A DNA stretch of 64,000 nucleotides from an uncultured Eubacteriales bacterium. GTDB lineage: Bacteria; Bacillota; Clostridia; Christensenellales; Aristaeellaceae. Below are positions 27,362 through 35,823 of this stretch, piece after piece. A model generated the notes under the pieces. That model saw nothing but the letters and a program-made list of their open reading frames with translations. It did not search any database and was not told the DNA's origin. The stretch covers positions 1-64,000 of the forward strand of contig CADAPM010000015.1 in assembly GCA_902789795.1 (NCBI GenBank). Direction: 5' to 3'. The position numbers and the translations under genes were made by a program. Every line of letters starts with the position of its first letter. The first letter of the stretch is position 1.

Positions 27362-28153
27362 ATGAAGATCGCGATTCTGGGCACGGGGAAAATGGGCGCG
27401 GCGATGGCAAAGGGCCTGACCCGCGACGGCAGGAGCATGTGGGACCTGGCGCTGACCAATACCACCGGTGTCCTGCCTGAAAGCCTGCGGGACCTGGAGC
27501 TGTACTGCACAAAATCGAATACCGAGGCGGTCATCGGCGCGGATATCGTGATCCTGGCGGTGCTGCCCCAGCAGTATCCCGCGGTGCTCAACGAGGTGCG
27601 GGACGCGGCACAGCCGGGTGCCTGCCTGATCTCCATCGCGCCCGGATATACGCTGGAAAAGCTGAACGCGCTGACGGACGGGCGCTTCCAGGTAGTGCGC
27701 GCCATGCCGAATACCCCGGCCCTGATCGGCGCGGGGATGATCGCCGTGTGCCGGGACGCGCGCGTGTCGGACGACACCTTCGCCCTGGCCGAGCGCGTGC
27801 TTTCCTGCCTGGGGCAGACGGAAGCGGTGACCGAGGCCCAGCTGGACGCGGTGATCGGCGTCAGCGGCAGCGCCCCGGCCTATGTGTACATGTTCGTGGA
27901 CGCCCTGGCGGACGCGGGCGTCCTGGGCGGCCTGCACCGGGACCAGGCCGTGCGCATGGCGGCCCAGATGCTGTACGGCAGCGCCGCTTTGCTCAAGGAG
28001 ACGGGCAAGAGCCCCGCGGAGCTCCGGGAAATGGTCTGCTCTCCCGCCGGGACCACCATCGAGGCGGTCGCTTCCCTGGAGGACAGCGGCTTCCGCGGCG
28101 CGGTGATCAAAGCCGCCCGGACTGCCATGGATAAGGCGAAGAAAATGGGATGA
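27362..28153 (+). CDS. proC: Pyrroline-5-carboxylate reductase
   Basis: 263 residues, the family length. N-terminal Rossmann motif AILGTGKMGAAMAKGL, the conserved VRAMPNTPALIGAGM, and the C-terminal GVSGSAPAYVYMFVDALADA plus CSPAGTTIEAV signature mark ProC, which reduces pyrroline-5-carboxylate to proline. AAAGGAGGCTTCGGATC precedes ATG. It follows the MATE fusion gene without a terminator between them, so the two may be co-transcribed. Confidence 0.96.
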   Translation: MKIAILGTGKMGAAMAKGLTRDGRSMWDLALTNTTGVLPESLRDLELYCTKSNTEAVIGADIVILAVLPQQYPAVLNEVRDAAQPGACLISIAPGYTLEKLNALTDGRFQVVRAMPNTPALIGAGMIAVCRDARVSDDTFALAERVLSCLGQTEAVTEAQLDAVIGVSGSAPAYVYMFVDALADAGVLGGLHRDQAVRMAAQMLYGSAALLKETGKSPAELREMVCSPAGTTIEAVASLEDSGFRGAVIKAARTAMDKAKKMG

Positions 28154-28154
28154 G

Positions 28155-28346
28155 GCCCTTTGGGCAGTGAAATACAGCTTCGCTGTGTGAAATAGTCCTG
28201 TGAAATGCTGCTTCGCAGCGTGAAATACGGCTCAGCCGCTGGCTGAGCCGTGTGTTATTATAGTCATGAAGTAGAATTTCACACCGCCGCAGGCGGTATT
28301 TCACAACGGCGGAGCCGTTATTTCACAGCCCGAAGGGCCATTTCAC
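28155..28346. repeat. Mirror-symmetric hairpin array with GTGAAAT / ATTTCAC motif
   Basis: Four copies of GTGAAAT (starting 28167, 28187, 28200, 28220) on the left and four of its reverse complement ATTTCAC (28276, 28298, 28320, 28340) on the right, mirrored about 28251-28275. Between most neighbouring copies sits a small hairpin with a short loop: ACAGC/GCTGT, GCTGC/GCAGC, a 25-base one (28227-28251), ACCGCC/GGCGGT, AACGGC/GCCGTT and GCCC/GGGC at both ends. Hairpin sequences differ while the linkers stay fixed, so pairing rather than sequence is conserved. It looks like a miniature repetitive element of the kind seen in gut Firmicutes genomes; spurious proteins with FHC/AVFHC strings come from it. 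It lies between proC and the ABC-2 permease gene. Confidence 0.8.
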
Positions 28347-28355
28347 TGCATCGCC

Positions 28356-28982
28356 TTACAGCTCTCTCTTTTGATAGAACAAAATGGACAGCCGCCAGGA
28401 CAGGGCGTACAGGGCGATGACGGCGATGCAAAGGACGGGCAGGAGTCCCGTGGGGGTGACCTGCGCCTGCAATTGATCCCTGAACACGGTGTTGGCGATG
28501 GCGCTGGCGCCGCAGATGAAGCCGATCACCGCCAGATAAGCGATGCGGCCCTTCTCCACGCCCAGCTTGAACATGACGGGCAGGATGATGGAGGCAGCGA
28601 AGAGGCAGGCAATGAGCAGCATCAGCGCCAGGGACATCAGCTCGGCGGCATTGAAAGCGCCGCGGGACAGCATCCCGGCCGCCTGCACCAGGAGGGTGAC
28701 GACCAGCAGTACTCCCTGGGCGATCAGGCCGAACAGGTACTTTTCGCTGACGATCTGGGCCCTGGTGACGGGCAGCGTCGCCGCGTAGGGCAGCCAGCGG
28801 CTGCGCTCATCGATGCTGAGCAGGGTGACGGGCAGCATGGCGCTGATGACGCAGGGATAGAAGATGAAGATCAGGTTCTCGGTGCTCATGAAGGACATGG
28901 CGAAGAACACCACGGCAATCAGCAGGTAGGAGCGGCAGTATTTCAGCATCATATAAAAGTCTTTGAGGAGCAGGCCTTTCAT
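28356..28982 (-). CDS. ABC-2 type transporter permease
   Basis: 208 residues from ATG 28982 (AAGGAGGTGTAACGAG precedes); the longer start at 29024 would add 14 residues overlapping the ATPase gene. Six predicted membrane segments and the charged loop LLSIDERSRWLPYAATLPVT are features of the ABC2_membrane_5 group, whose members pair with YtrB/BcrA-like ATPases for drug or peptide resistance or acetoin use. It is third in the GntR-ATPase-permease operon, four bases after the ATPase stop. The export substrate is unknown. Confidence 0.82.
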   Translation of the reverse strand: MKGLLLKDFYMMLKYCRSYLLIAVVFFAMSFMSTENLIFIFYPCVISAMLPVTLLSIDERSRWLPYAATLPVTRAQIVSEKYLFGLIAQGVLLVVTLLVQAAGMLSRGAFNAAELMSLALMLLIACLFAASIILPVMFKLGVEKGRIAYLAVIGFICGASAIANTVFRDQLQAQVTPTGLLPVLCIAVIALYALSWRLSILFYQKREL

Positions 28983-28986
28983 CTCG

Positions 28987-29826
28987 TTACACCTCCTTGA
29001 CCATGAATACGAACAGGTCTTCAATGCTGATGGCGCCCGCTGTGAGCCCGGCGGGGAGCCTGTCGCGCAGGACCAGGGCCTCCGCGCCGTAGGGGGTCAC
29101 CCTTTTGCGGATCAGCGCGCCTTCAGGCAGCGCGCTCAGCTGGTCCAGGGGGCAGTGCAGCAGGCCGTACTCTTCCAGCAGCCGGTCCTTCTCCTCGCAC
29201 AGCAGGAGTTTGCCCCGGTGCAGGAAGGCGATGTAGTCGCACAGCTTTTCCAGATCGCTGACGATGTGGGAGGAGATGAGGATGGAGTGGCTCTCGTCCC
29301 GGGTGAAATCACAGAACATCTCCACCACCTGGTCGCGCACCACGGGGTCCAGGCCGGAGGTGGGCTCGTCCAACAGCAGGAGCTTGGCACCGTGGGACAG
29401 GGCGACGGCGATGCTCAGCTTCATCTTCATGCCGCGGGACAGGTCCTTGAAGGGCTTGTTTTCCGGCAAAGACAATTCCTTCAGCAGGAGGGAATAGCGC
29501 GCGTCGTCCCACTGGCGGAAAATGCGGCTCATCACCTTGCCCGCCTGCAGGGCGGTCAGGCAGTCGGGGATGCCCGGCTCGTCCAGCACGACGCCCACTT
29601 CCTCCCGGATGAGGCAGCTGCCGCTCTGGTGATCCTGGCCCAGGATGGTGATCTGCCCGCCGTCCTTGCGGATCATATCCATGATCAGGCGGAGGGTGGT
29701 GCTCTTGCCCGCGCCGTTCTCGCCGATCAGGCCCATGATGCAGCCGCTGGGCAGGGTCAGGCTGAGGTTATCCAGGGTGAAGTCGCCGTAGCTCTTTTTC
29801 AGGTCTCTGATCTCCAATGCGTTCAT
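28987..29826 (-). CDS. ABC transporter ATP-binding protein (YtrB-like)
   Basis: 279 residues. Walker A LIGENGAGKSTTLRLIMD, signature LSRGMKMKLSIAVALSHGAK, Walker B LLLLDEPTSGLDPV and H-loop SHIVSD are complete, and a short C-terminal regulatory tail follows. The signature motif LSRGM is the variant common in YtrB/EcsA ATPases that pair with ABC-2 permeases. It overlaps the GntR gene by four bases (ATGA) and feeds the permease four bases on. GGAGGATGAAC precedes ATG. Confidence 0.92.
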   Translation of the reverse strand: MNALEIRDLKKSYGDFTLDNLSLTLPSGCIMGLIGENGAGKSTTLRLIMDMIRKDGGQITILGQDHQSGSCLIREEVGVVLDEPGIPDCLTALQAGKVMSRIFRQWDDARYSLLLKELSLPENKPFKDLSRGMKMKLSIAVALSHGAKLLLLDEPTSGLDPVVRDQVVEMFCDFTRDESHSILISSHIVSDLEKLCDYIAFLHRGKLLLCEEKDRLLEEYGLLHCPLDQLSALPEGALIRKRVTPYGAEALVLRDRLPAGLTAGAISIEDLFVFMVKEV

Positions 29827-30200
29827 CGTTCATCCTCCAGACTGAATCGTACCATTTCCAGGATGTCTTCATTGCTGATGCCGCCGTTTCCGGCGATGCG
29901 GACGATCTCTTCGATATGCTCCTCGATCCTGCGCAGGCTCTCTTCGCGGATCAGCTCCGCGTTCCGGGGGGCCACATAGCAGCCCTTGCCCTGCACAGTA
30001 TAGATGAAGCCTTCCTTCTCCAATTCGTCATAGGCCCGCTTGGTGGTCAGGAAGCTGATGCGCAGGTCCTTGGCCAGGCCGCGGATGGAGGGCAGGAGCT
30101 CATTCTCCGCGAGACCGCCGCTGATGATCTGGCTGCGGATCTGGGAATAGATCTGGTTGTAGATCGGCTCGCCGCTCTTGTTATCGATCAGGATGTTCAT
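29823..30200 (-). CDS. GntR-family regulator, YtrA subfamily
   Basis: 125 residues, the short GntR type. The winged helix (PIYNQIYSQIRSQIISGGLA, then LRISFLTTKRAYDELEKEGF and the wing VQGKGCYV) fills most of it; no ligand domain follows, as in YtrA. Such regulators repress their own operon with an ABC exporter and respond to cell-wall antibiotics. It is first in the operon. An inverted repeat AACTGTAT/ATAACAGTT flanks the -10 of its own promoter, a likely self-operator. GGAGGTGGGGCG precedes ATG. Confidence 0.9.
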   Translation of the reverse strand: MNILIDNKSGEPIYNQIYSQIRSQIISGGLAENELLPSIRGLAKDLRISFLTTKRAYDELEKEGFIYTVQGKGCYVAPRNAELIREESLRRIEEHIEEIVRIAGNGGISNEDILEMVRFSLEDER

Positions 30201-30226
30201 CGCCCCACCTCCGTTATCATCGTTAT

Positions 30227-30260
30227 AACTGTATTATACATAAACATAACAGTTTGTCAA
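30227..30260 (-). promoter_or_regulatory. Promoter and putative operator of the YtrA operon
   Basis: Minus strand TTGACA (30255-30260), 16-base spacer, TATAAT (30233-30238). Arms AACTGTAT (30227-30234) and ATAACAGTT (30246-30254) form an inverted repeat covering the -10 and spacer; a second palindrome GTTATAAC lies at 30222-30229. Placement fits autorepression. Confidence 0.7.
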
Positions 30261-30307
30261 TACGAAGATGAAAATTCCGAATTTGTAACAACTTTGAAAT
30301 AATTTTA

Positions 30308-30336
30308 TTGACTTTGTTACAAGTACGTCATATAAT
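30308..30336 (+). promoter_or_regulatory. Promoter of the SH3-repeat protein gene
   Basis: TTGACT (30308-30313), 17-base spacer, TATAAT (30331-30336), 76 bases before the ATG. Confidence 0.75.
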
Positions 30337-30411
30337 TCACTTGTTGAGGTCTGTCCGCAGCGTTTATTTGCGATGGATCCCAGCTACATATCTGTAAATG
30401 AGGTGCTGTTC

Positions 30412-33400
30412 ATGTTTACTCTGACGGGAAGGCGTTTCATTGCCCTGATGCTGGCGCTTTTGATGTTCTGCGCGTGCATCCCGGCTGCGGTCGCTGAAGA
30501 AACGGAAATATTCGGCTGCACGACCAGTGACAAGGTCAAGCTGCGCCAGTATGCCAGCAAATCCGCCGGCTACTGGGAGATGCTGCCTCAGGGCTGGGTC
30601 ATGACCGTCCTGGGTACGACCAAGGTCCAGGGTGAGCTGTGGTATCACGTGAAGGGCGAAATGCCCAGCTCGTCCAAGAGTACCAGGAGCGGCTATATCA
30701 TGGGGGATTATTTCCGCCCGCTCACGCTGGACGAGACCGGCATCTGGCTGAATAACCCCACCCAGGGCACCATCGCCGGCCTGCCGCTGGAAGAGGTGCA
30801 GGAGGAAGAAAACCCCGCGCCGGTCGTCGCGGCCCAGGGCGGCTTTGTGGTGACCACGGTCAGCGGCGTGAGCCTCAGGCCGGAGCCTGCCGCCTCCTCG
30901 GAGAGCCTGGCGGTCCTGTCCCAGGGAGTGGTGCTGCAGGTCAGCGCCGCTACCAACGGCTGGTATTTTGTGAACTACGGCGGTGAGTACGGCTATGTTT
31001 CCTCCGCCTATGTGCGCGCGGCCTCCGCGGCGGAGATCAGCGCTTACATGAACAGCACGGAGACCGCCGAAGAGACGGAATCCGACGCCGTGACCGCGCA
31101 GCTGAACGCCCAGACCGAGGCGACCGCCGCTGGCGCGGTCCAGGCGGTGGTCTATACCCCCGACGGGGAGACCATCTCCCTGCGCAGGTCCCCCGCGAAA
31201 TCCGCCGCGACCATCACCTACCTGCCCAACGGCACTGCGGTCACCGTGACGGAAGTATCGGACGGCTGGGCTGCGGTCGTCTATGAATCGAAGAACGGCT
31301 ATGTGCTGGCGGACTGCCTGATCTATGCCGACGTGCCTTCCGGCGCGGGCGGCAAGCTGATTGGGAATGACATGATGGCCACCGTGAACGTGGGCAGCGG
31401 CACCCTGCCCCTGCTCAAGGAGCCTTCTGAATCTGCCGACAGCCTGAAATACATCCCCAACCATGCGGAGCTGTTCGTCCTGGAAGCCCGCACCGACTGG
31501 AGCAAGACCATCTACGCCGGCAAGACCGGTTATGTGGACAGCAACCTGATCACCTTCGCCACGACCAGTACCGGCTATGCGCCTTATGTGGTCATCACCA
31601 GCCAGAAGAGCGTCAACGTCCGCGGCAACGCGAAGAAGAACGCCAAGGTGGTGGACCATGTGAATCCCGGCGCGGTGCTGCCCCTGTGGGCCAGCCCCTG
31701 GACCAACGACGGCTATACCTGGTATCCCGTCAAGGTGAATAACGCCGAGGCCTATGTGCGCGGCGACACCTGCCGGCTGCTGACCGCGCTGGAATACTAC
31801 GGCGGGGAGCCTGAACCCGAACCGGAAGAGGAGCTTTCCGATGTCTTCGAGAGCCTGTCCAGCGCGCTGAATATCCGCGCGGCGGCCACCACCTCCTCCA
31901 AGTCCCTGGGCAAGCTGCGCCTGCACAACCGCATGCGCTTCACCGGCACCACCACCGTCAAGGACGTGCTGTGGTACAAGGTGAACTATAAGGGCACCAC
32001 CGCCTTTGTGATGGGCAAGTTCGTGCGCGTGCTGACCAAGTCCGAAGCCGGCGAGGATGTGCCGGCGCCCACCGCGGCCCCGACGCCCGCGCCCTCCGGC
32101 TTGAGCGACGTGGCCTATACCCTCAAGAAAAACAGCTATGTCCGCAAGGAGAACACCATGAGCTCCGCCAGCCTGACCAAGATCCGTCAGAGCGGCAGCT
32201 ACATGACCTGGCTGGGCGAGCTGCTCCCGGACAAGAAGGGCGAGAACTACACCTGGTATCACGTCAAGTACCTGAACACCACGGGCTGGATCCGGGGCGA
32301 CCTGATCCACGTGATGACCGTGGAGGAGTGGGAGAAGGAGTTCGGCCCGGTGACGCCCACGGCGGCGCCCACGGTCCCGGCTCCCACTGTTGCGCCGACC
32401 GCGACCCCCGATCCGAAGTCCCAGGACCTGACCGACGTGGCCTACACGATCAAGAGCAACGTCTTCGTCCGCAAGCAGAACACCATGAACTCCACCAGCG
32501 TCACCAAGATCTTCAAGGAGCGCTCCTACATGACGCTGCTGGGCGAGATCAAGGCGGACAAAAACGGCGAGAACTATACCTGGTACCATATCAATTACAA
32601 CAATAAGATCGGCTGGATCCGGGGCGACCTGATCCACATCATGACCAACGAGGAGTGGGATGACGAGTTCCCGACTCCGGCACCGGTGGTCACCCCCGTG
32701 CCCACCGCCGCGCCCGTGCCCTCCGGCGACGACAGCGACCTGGGCCCCTATGTGGCCTATGACATCCTGCGCTACGGCGCGACCGGCACGGCCGTGACGG
32801 AGCTGCAGCAGGTCCTGTACGAGCAGGGTTATCTGGCCCCCAACAACGTCATCGGCACCTATAACGAGGCCACCCGGCAGGCGGTCCGCACCTTCCAGCA
32901 GGACAACGGCCTGACGGTGGACGGCGTGGCCGGCCAGCTGACCCAGGCGACGCTGTTCAAGACCATGGCCTATGACACGACCCTGTACCCGGTGGAAAAG
33001 GTGAGCTGGGGCGAGGCGAACAAGGCCTGGCCGCGCGGCTCCGTGGCCATGGTGACCGACGTGGTCACCGGCCTGTCCTTCGCCTCCAAGCGTTACGCCG
33101 GCGGATCCCACGCGGACGTGGAGCCGCTGACCGCGGCGGATACGGCCATCATGTGCCGCATCTACGGCGTGGAGACCGCTCAGGATATCGCCGAGCAGAA
33201 CCTGTACCAGCGCCGCGCGCTGTGGGTGACCATCGGCGGGCGCAGCTTCGCCGCTTCCATGTACGGCGTGCCGCACAATCCGGGCGGAGACACCCTGCCG
33301 GACAACGAGTATACCGGCCAGTTCTGCATCCACTTCGTCGGCAGCAAGACCCACAACAAGGATGAGGTGGACTCGGCGCACCAGGCCGCAATCAATTATG

Positions 33401-33429
33401 CTTACAATAACGCTCCTGTAAAAAAATGA
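30412..33429 (+). CDS. Large secreted protein with SH3-like repeats and a peptidoglycan-binding domain
   Basis: 1005 residues from ATG 30412, chosen because GAGGTG lies six bases upstream and the protein then opens with a signal peptide (MFTLTGRRFIALMLALLMFC). It holds at least seven bacterial SH3-like units (for example VSGVSLRPEPAASSESLAVL; ISLRRSPAKSAATITYLPNG; VNVRGNAKKNAKVVDHVNPG; LNIRAAATTSSKSLGKLRLH), then Thr/Pro linkers, two near-identical units of about 80 residues (SYVRKENTMSSASLTKI and VFVRKQNTMNSTSVTKI), a PG_binding_1 domain (about 785-850), and a C-terminal domain with GGSHADVEPL and FCIHFVGSKTHNKDEVDSAH. The last part may be an enzyme or binding domain with H-rich motifs. It binds the cell wall; cleavage activity is not proven. 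Confidence 0.78.
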   Translation: MFTLTGRRFIALMLALLMFCACIPAAVAEETEIFGCTTSDKVKLRQYASKSAGYWEMLPQGWVMTVLGTTKVQGELWYHVKGEMPSSSKSTRSGYIMGDYFRPLTLDETGIWLNNPTQGTIAGLPLEEVQEEENPAPVVAAQGGFVVTTVSGVSLRPEPAASSESLAVLSQGVVLQVSAATNGWYFVNYGGEYGYVSSAYVRAASAAEISAYMNSTETAEETESDAVTAQLNAQTEATAAGAVQAVVYTPDGETISLRRSPAKSAATITYLPNGTAVTVTEVSDGWAAVVYESKNGYVLADCLIYADVPSGAGGKLIGNDMMATVNVGSGTLPLLKEPSESADSLKYIPNHAELFVLEARTDWSKTIYAGKTGYVDSNLITFATTSTGYAPYVVITSQKSVNVRGNAKKNAKVVDHVNPGAVLPLWASPWTNDGYTWYPVKVNNAEAYVRGDTCRLLTALEYYGGEPEPEPEEELSDVFESLSSALNIRAAATTSSKSLGKLRLHNRMRFTGTTTVKDVLWYKVNYKGTTAFVMGKFVRVLTKSEAGEDVPAPTAAPTPAPSGLSDVAYTLKKNSYVRKENTMSSASLTKIRQSGSYMTWLGELLPDKKGENYTWYHVKYLNTTGWIRGDLIHVMTVEEWEKEFGPVTPTAAPTVPAPTVAPTATPDPKSQDLTDVAYTIKSNVFVRKQNTMNSTSVTKIFKERSYMTLLGEIKADKNGENYTWYHINYNNKIGWIRGDLIHIMTNEEWDDEFPTPAPVVTPVPTAAPVPSGDDSDLGPYVAYDILRYGATGTAVTELQQVLYEQGYLAPNNVIGTYNEATRQAVRTFQQDNGLTVDGVAGQLTQATLFKTMAYDTTLYPVEKVSWGEANKAWPRGSVAMVTDVVTGLSFASKRYAGGSHADVEPLTAADTAIMCRIYGVETAQDIAEQNLYQRRALWVTIGGRSFAASMYGVPHNPGGDTLPDNEYTGQFCIHFVGSKTHNKDEVDSAHQAAINYAYNNAPVKK

Positions 33430-33438
33430 GGCATAGTG

Positions 33439-34368
33439 ATGATCATTACAGTAACTCTGACGCCTGCCCTGGATAAGACGGTGATCCTGCCGGATTTCCG
33501 GGTCAACGAGGTGAACCGGATCCAGAGCCTCCGCCTGGATCCCGGCGGCAAGGGCATCAACGTGTCCAAGGGCTTGCGCGCCCTGGGCGTGGACAGCCTG
33601 GCCACCGGCATCCTCGGCGGGGATACGGGGCGGTATATCGAAAAGAGCCTGCATGAGGCGGGCGTCGCCTGTGACTTTGTCTGGACAGACCGGGATACAC
33701 GCACCAACCTGAAGGTGGTGGACCCGGTCCGGCATACGAATACGGACATCAACGAGCCCGGCGCGCCGGTCAGCGCGGAGGTGCTGGAAACGGTGTTCCG
33801 CAAGGTGGAGGCCGCGTCCGGCGCGGGCGACATCGTGGTGCTGGCGGGTAAGGCCCCGGCAGACACGCCGGATACGATCTTCGCGGACTGGACCCGCCGG
33901 CTGAAGGCGCGGGGCGTGCGCGTGTATATGGACGCGGACGCCGGGCTGCTGATCCGAGGCGCGGAAGCCTGTCCGGCCCTCATCAAGCCCAATGACATGG
34001 AGCTCAGCCGCCTGACGGGCCGCAACTTTTCCTCCGTTGAGGAGATGGCGGACGCGGCCAGGGAGCTGGTCGATCAGGGCATCGGGACCGTGGTCGTCTC
34101 CCTGGGCGGGGACGGGGCGCTGTTCGTGACCCAAGAAAAAGCATACCGCGGATACGGCCTGAAAGTGGACGTGCAGAGCACCGTGGGCGCGGGGGACAGC
34201 ATGCTGGCCGCCCTGGCCTGCGCGGAGAGCCGGCACATGTCCTTCAGGGACGGCTGCGCCCTGGCGATGGCCTTCAGCGCCGCGGCGGTGACTACGCCGG
34301 GCACTCAGCCCGCCGCGCAGGAAGTGGTCGACGCCCTGCTGGCCCAGGTCAGAATCGTTGAATTGTAA
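33439..34368 (+). CDS. PfkB-family hexose kinase (1-phosphofructokinase-like)
   Basis: 309 residues. TVTLTPALDKTVILPDF at the start, DPGGKGINVSKGLRALG (sugar-binding motif) and TVGAGDSMLAALACAE (catalytic Asp in GAGD) show the FruK/LacC branch of PfkB kinases, which phosphorylate fructose-1-phosphate or tagatose-6-phosphate. The ATG at 33439 has TGAGG seven bases upstream; a GTG directly before it is possible. Downstream is a zinc dehydrogenase (24 bases), and an FGGY kinase and sugar ABC importer follow further on, so a ketose or sugar-alcohol route is likely. No PTS gene is adjacent. Confidence 0.85.
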   Translation: MIITVTLTPALDKTVILPDFRVNEVNRIQSLRLDPGGKGINVSKGLRALGVDSLATGILGGDTGRYIEKSLHEAGVACDFVWTDRDTRTNLKVVDPVRHTNTDINEPGAPVSAEVLETVFRKVEAASGAGDIVVLAGKAPADTPDTIFADWTRRLKARGVRVYMDADAGLLIRGAEACPALIKPNDMELSRLTGRNFSSVEEMADAARELVDQGIGTVVVSLGGDGALFVTQEKAYRGYGLKVDVQSTVGAGDSMLAALACAESRHMSFRDGCALAMAFSAAAVTTPGTQPAAQEVVDALLAQVRIVEL

Positions 34369-34392
34369 CTTTTGTCTGAAAGGAGATCAATC

Positions 34393-35655
34393 ATGAAAAC
34401 CCGAGCTGTCCGTCTGCATGCCGCAAATGATCTGCGGCTGATGGAGTTTGAACTGCCTGAAATCAAGGAGGACGAGATCCTCGTCAAGGTGATCTCAGAC
34501 AGTATCTGCATGTCTACCTACAAGTGCGCCATCCTGGGCACGAAGCACAAGCGCGTGCACCCGGACGTGGCGGAGCATCCCGCCATCATGGGCCACGAGT
34601 TTGCCGGCGTGATCGTGCAGGTGGGCAAAAAGTACGAGGGACAGTTCACCCCCGGCACCAAGTTCACCCTGCAGCCCGCGCTCAATTACAAGGGCACCAT
34701 GTGGAGCCCGGGCTACAGCTATCCATTCTTCGGCGGGGACTGCACTTACTGCATCATCCCGCAGGAGGTCATGGAGCTGGGCTGCTTCCTGGAGTACAAG
34801 GGTGAGGCTTTCTTTGAGGCGTCCCTGGCGGAGCCCTACAGCTGCAGCATCGGCGCGGCTCACGCGGCCTTCCATACCCGAATGGGCGATTACCACCATG
34901 AGATGGGCATCCGCGAGGGCGGCAAAATGGCCATCCTCGCCGGCGCCGGCCCCATGGGCCTGGGCATGGCGGAATATATCATCCACTGCGACCGCCGCCC
35001 CGGTGTGCTGGTGGTGTCGGATATCGACGCGGCCCGCATCGAGCGCGCGAAGGAGCTCTTCCCGGAAGAACTGGTCAGGGAAACGGGGGTCGAGGTGCAT
35101 TTTGTCAATACCCGGGACATGGCGGATCCGGCCCAGTATTTGAAGGACCTGGTGGGCGGCGGCTATGACGACGTGTTCGTCTACGCGCCGGTGGAAAGCG
35201 TGATCCGGCAGGCCTCGGATATCCTGGGCCGCGACGGGTGTCTGAATTTCTTCGCCGGTCCCACGGACCCCAAGTTCTCTGCCGGGATCAACTTCTATGA
35301 CGTGCATTACAACAGCACCCACGTGATTGGGACCACGGGCGGCAACACCGCGGACATGGTCGAGTCCCTGGAGCTGACCGCCGCCGGACGTATCCGTCCC
35401 GCCGTCATGGTCACCCATGTGGGCGGTCTGGACAGCTGCGCGGAGACCACCCTGAACCTGCCCAAGATCCCCGGCGGCAAAAAGCTGATCTACACCCACA
35501 TCAATATGCCCCTCACCGCCATCGATGATTTCGCGGAGAAGGGCAAAGAAGACCCGCGCTTCGCGGACCTCGCCGAGATCGTCTCCCGCCACAACGGCCT
35601 GTGGTGCCTGGAGGCGGAAAAATACCTGCTGGCGCATTGGGAAAACGTGGAATAA
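34393..35655 (+). CDS. Zinc-dependent medium-chain dehydrogenase (L-sorbose-1-phosphate reductase-like)
   Basis: 420 residues, from ATG with AAGGAG seven bases upstream. Zinc-site residues are C39, H68 and E69 (IMGHEFAG), and the NAD(P) fold has AILAGAGPMGLGMAEY. Length and regions such as GDCTYCIIPQEV resemble SorE/YggP-type sugar or sugar-phosphate reductases more than simple alcohol dehydrogenases. It follows the PfkB kinase on one transcript: reduction or oxidation of a sugar phosphate next to a phosphofructokinase-type kinase would make a short catabolic route. The exact substrate is unsettled. Confidence 0.72.
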   Translation: MKTRAVRLHAANDLRLMEFELPEIKEDEILVKVISDSICMSTYKCAILGTKHKRVHPDVAEHPAIMGHEFAGVIVQVGKKYEGQFTPGTKFTLQPALNYKGTMWSPGYSYPFFGGDCTYCIIPQEVMELGCFLEYKGEAFFEASLAEPYSCSIGAAHAAFHTRMGDYHHEMGIREGGKMAILAGAGPMGLGMAEYIIHCDRRPGVLVVSDIDAARIERAKELFPEELVRETGVEVHFVNTRDMADPAQYLKDLVGGGYDDVFVYAPVESVIRQASDILGRDGCLNFFAGPTDPKFSAGINFYDVHYNSTHVIGTTGGNTADMVESLELTAAGRIRPAVMVTHVGGLDSCAETTLNLPKIPGGKKLIYTHINMPLTAIDDFAEKGKEDPRFADLAEIVSRHNGLWCLEAEKYLLAHWENVE

Positions 35656-35813
35656 TAGACAAGTAGTAAGTAGGAGCTAAGGAGCACAAGGTAGGAAGTA
35701 GAAAGTAGGAAGTAGGAAGTAATATTACTGACTGCAGCGGCGTTTGGAACGCCACCTGATTCAGTAGAATTACTTCCTACTTCCTAACTCCTACTTCCTA
35801 CTTTTTTCTTTTC
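35656..35813. repeat. Three-tier giant inverted repeat between convergent genes
   Basis: The left side is a tandem of GTAGGAAGTAG-type units (35662-35723), the right side its reverse complement (35769-35803), ending in TTTTTTCTTTTC on plus. Inside is a second stem TACTGA (35725-35730) with TCAGTA (35761-35766), and at the tip GGCGTT (35739-35744) pairs with AACGCC (35748-35753). The folded structure would be about 140 bases. Both flanking genes converge on it, so it could serve as a bidirectional terminator; the repeated GGAAGTA units are also known as a scattered repeat in some Clostridia. Confidence 0.75.
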
Positions 35814-35823
35814 GTCCCTGCTT

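Noticed and set aside
28107-28304. A 65-residue minus-strand frame with FHC strings
   Set aside because: Produced by the hairpin-array repeat; translated repeats of this kind are a known annotation artefact.
28155-28346. CRISPR array
   Set aside because: Repeated units are 7 bases with short self-paired inserts, not 25-37 base repeats with unique spacers, and no cas gene is near.
30364-34236. A 1290-residue minus-strand open frame
   Set aside because: It is antisense to the SH3-repeat gene and the PfkB gene, which have signal peptide, known domains and ribosome-binding sites; the minus frame lacks any domain and is rich in His/Arg/Gly, as shadows in GC-rich DNA are.
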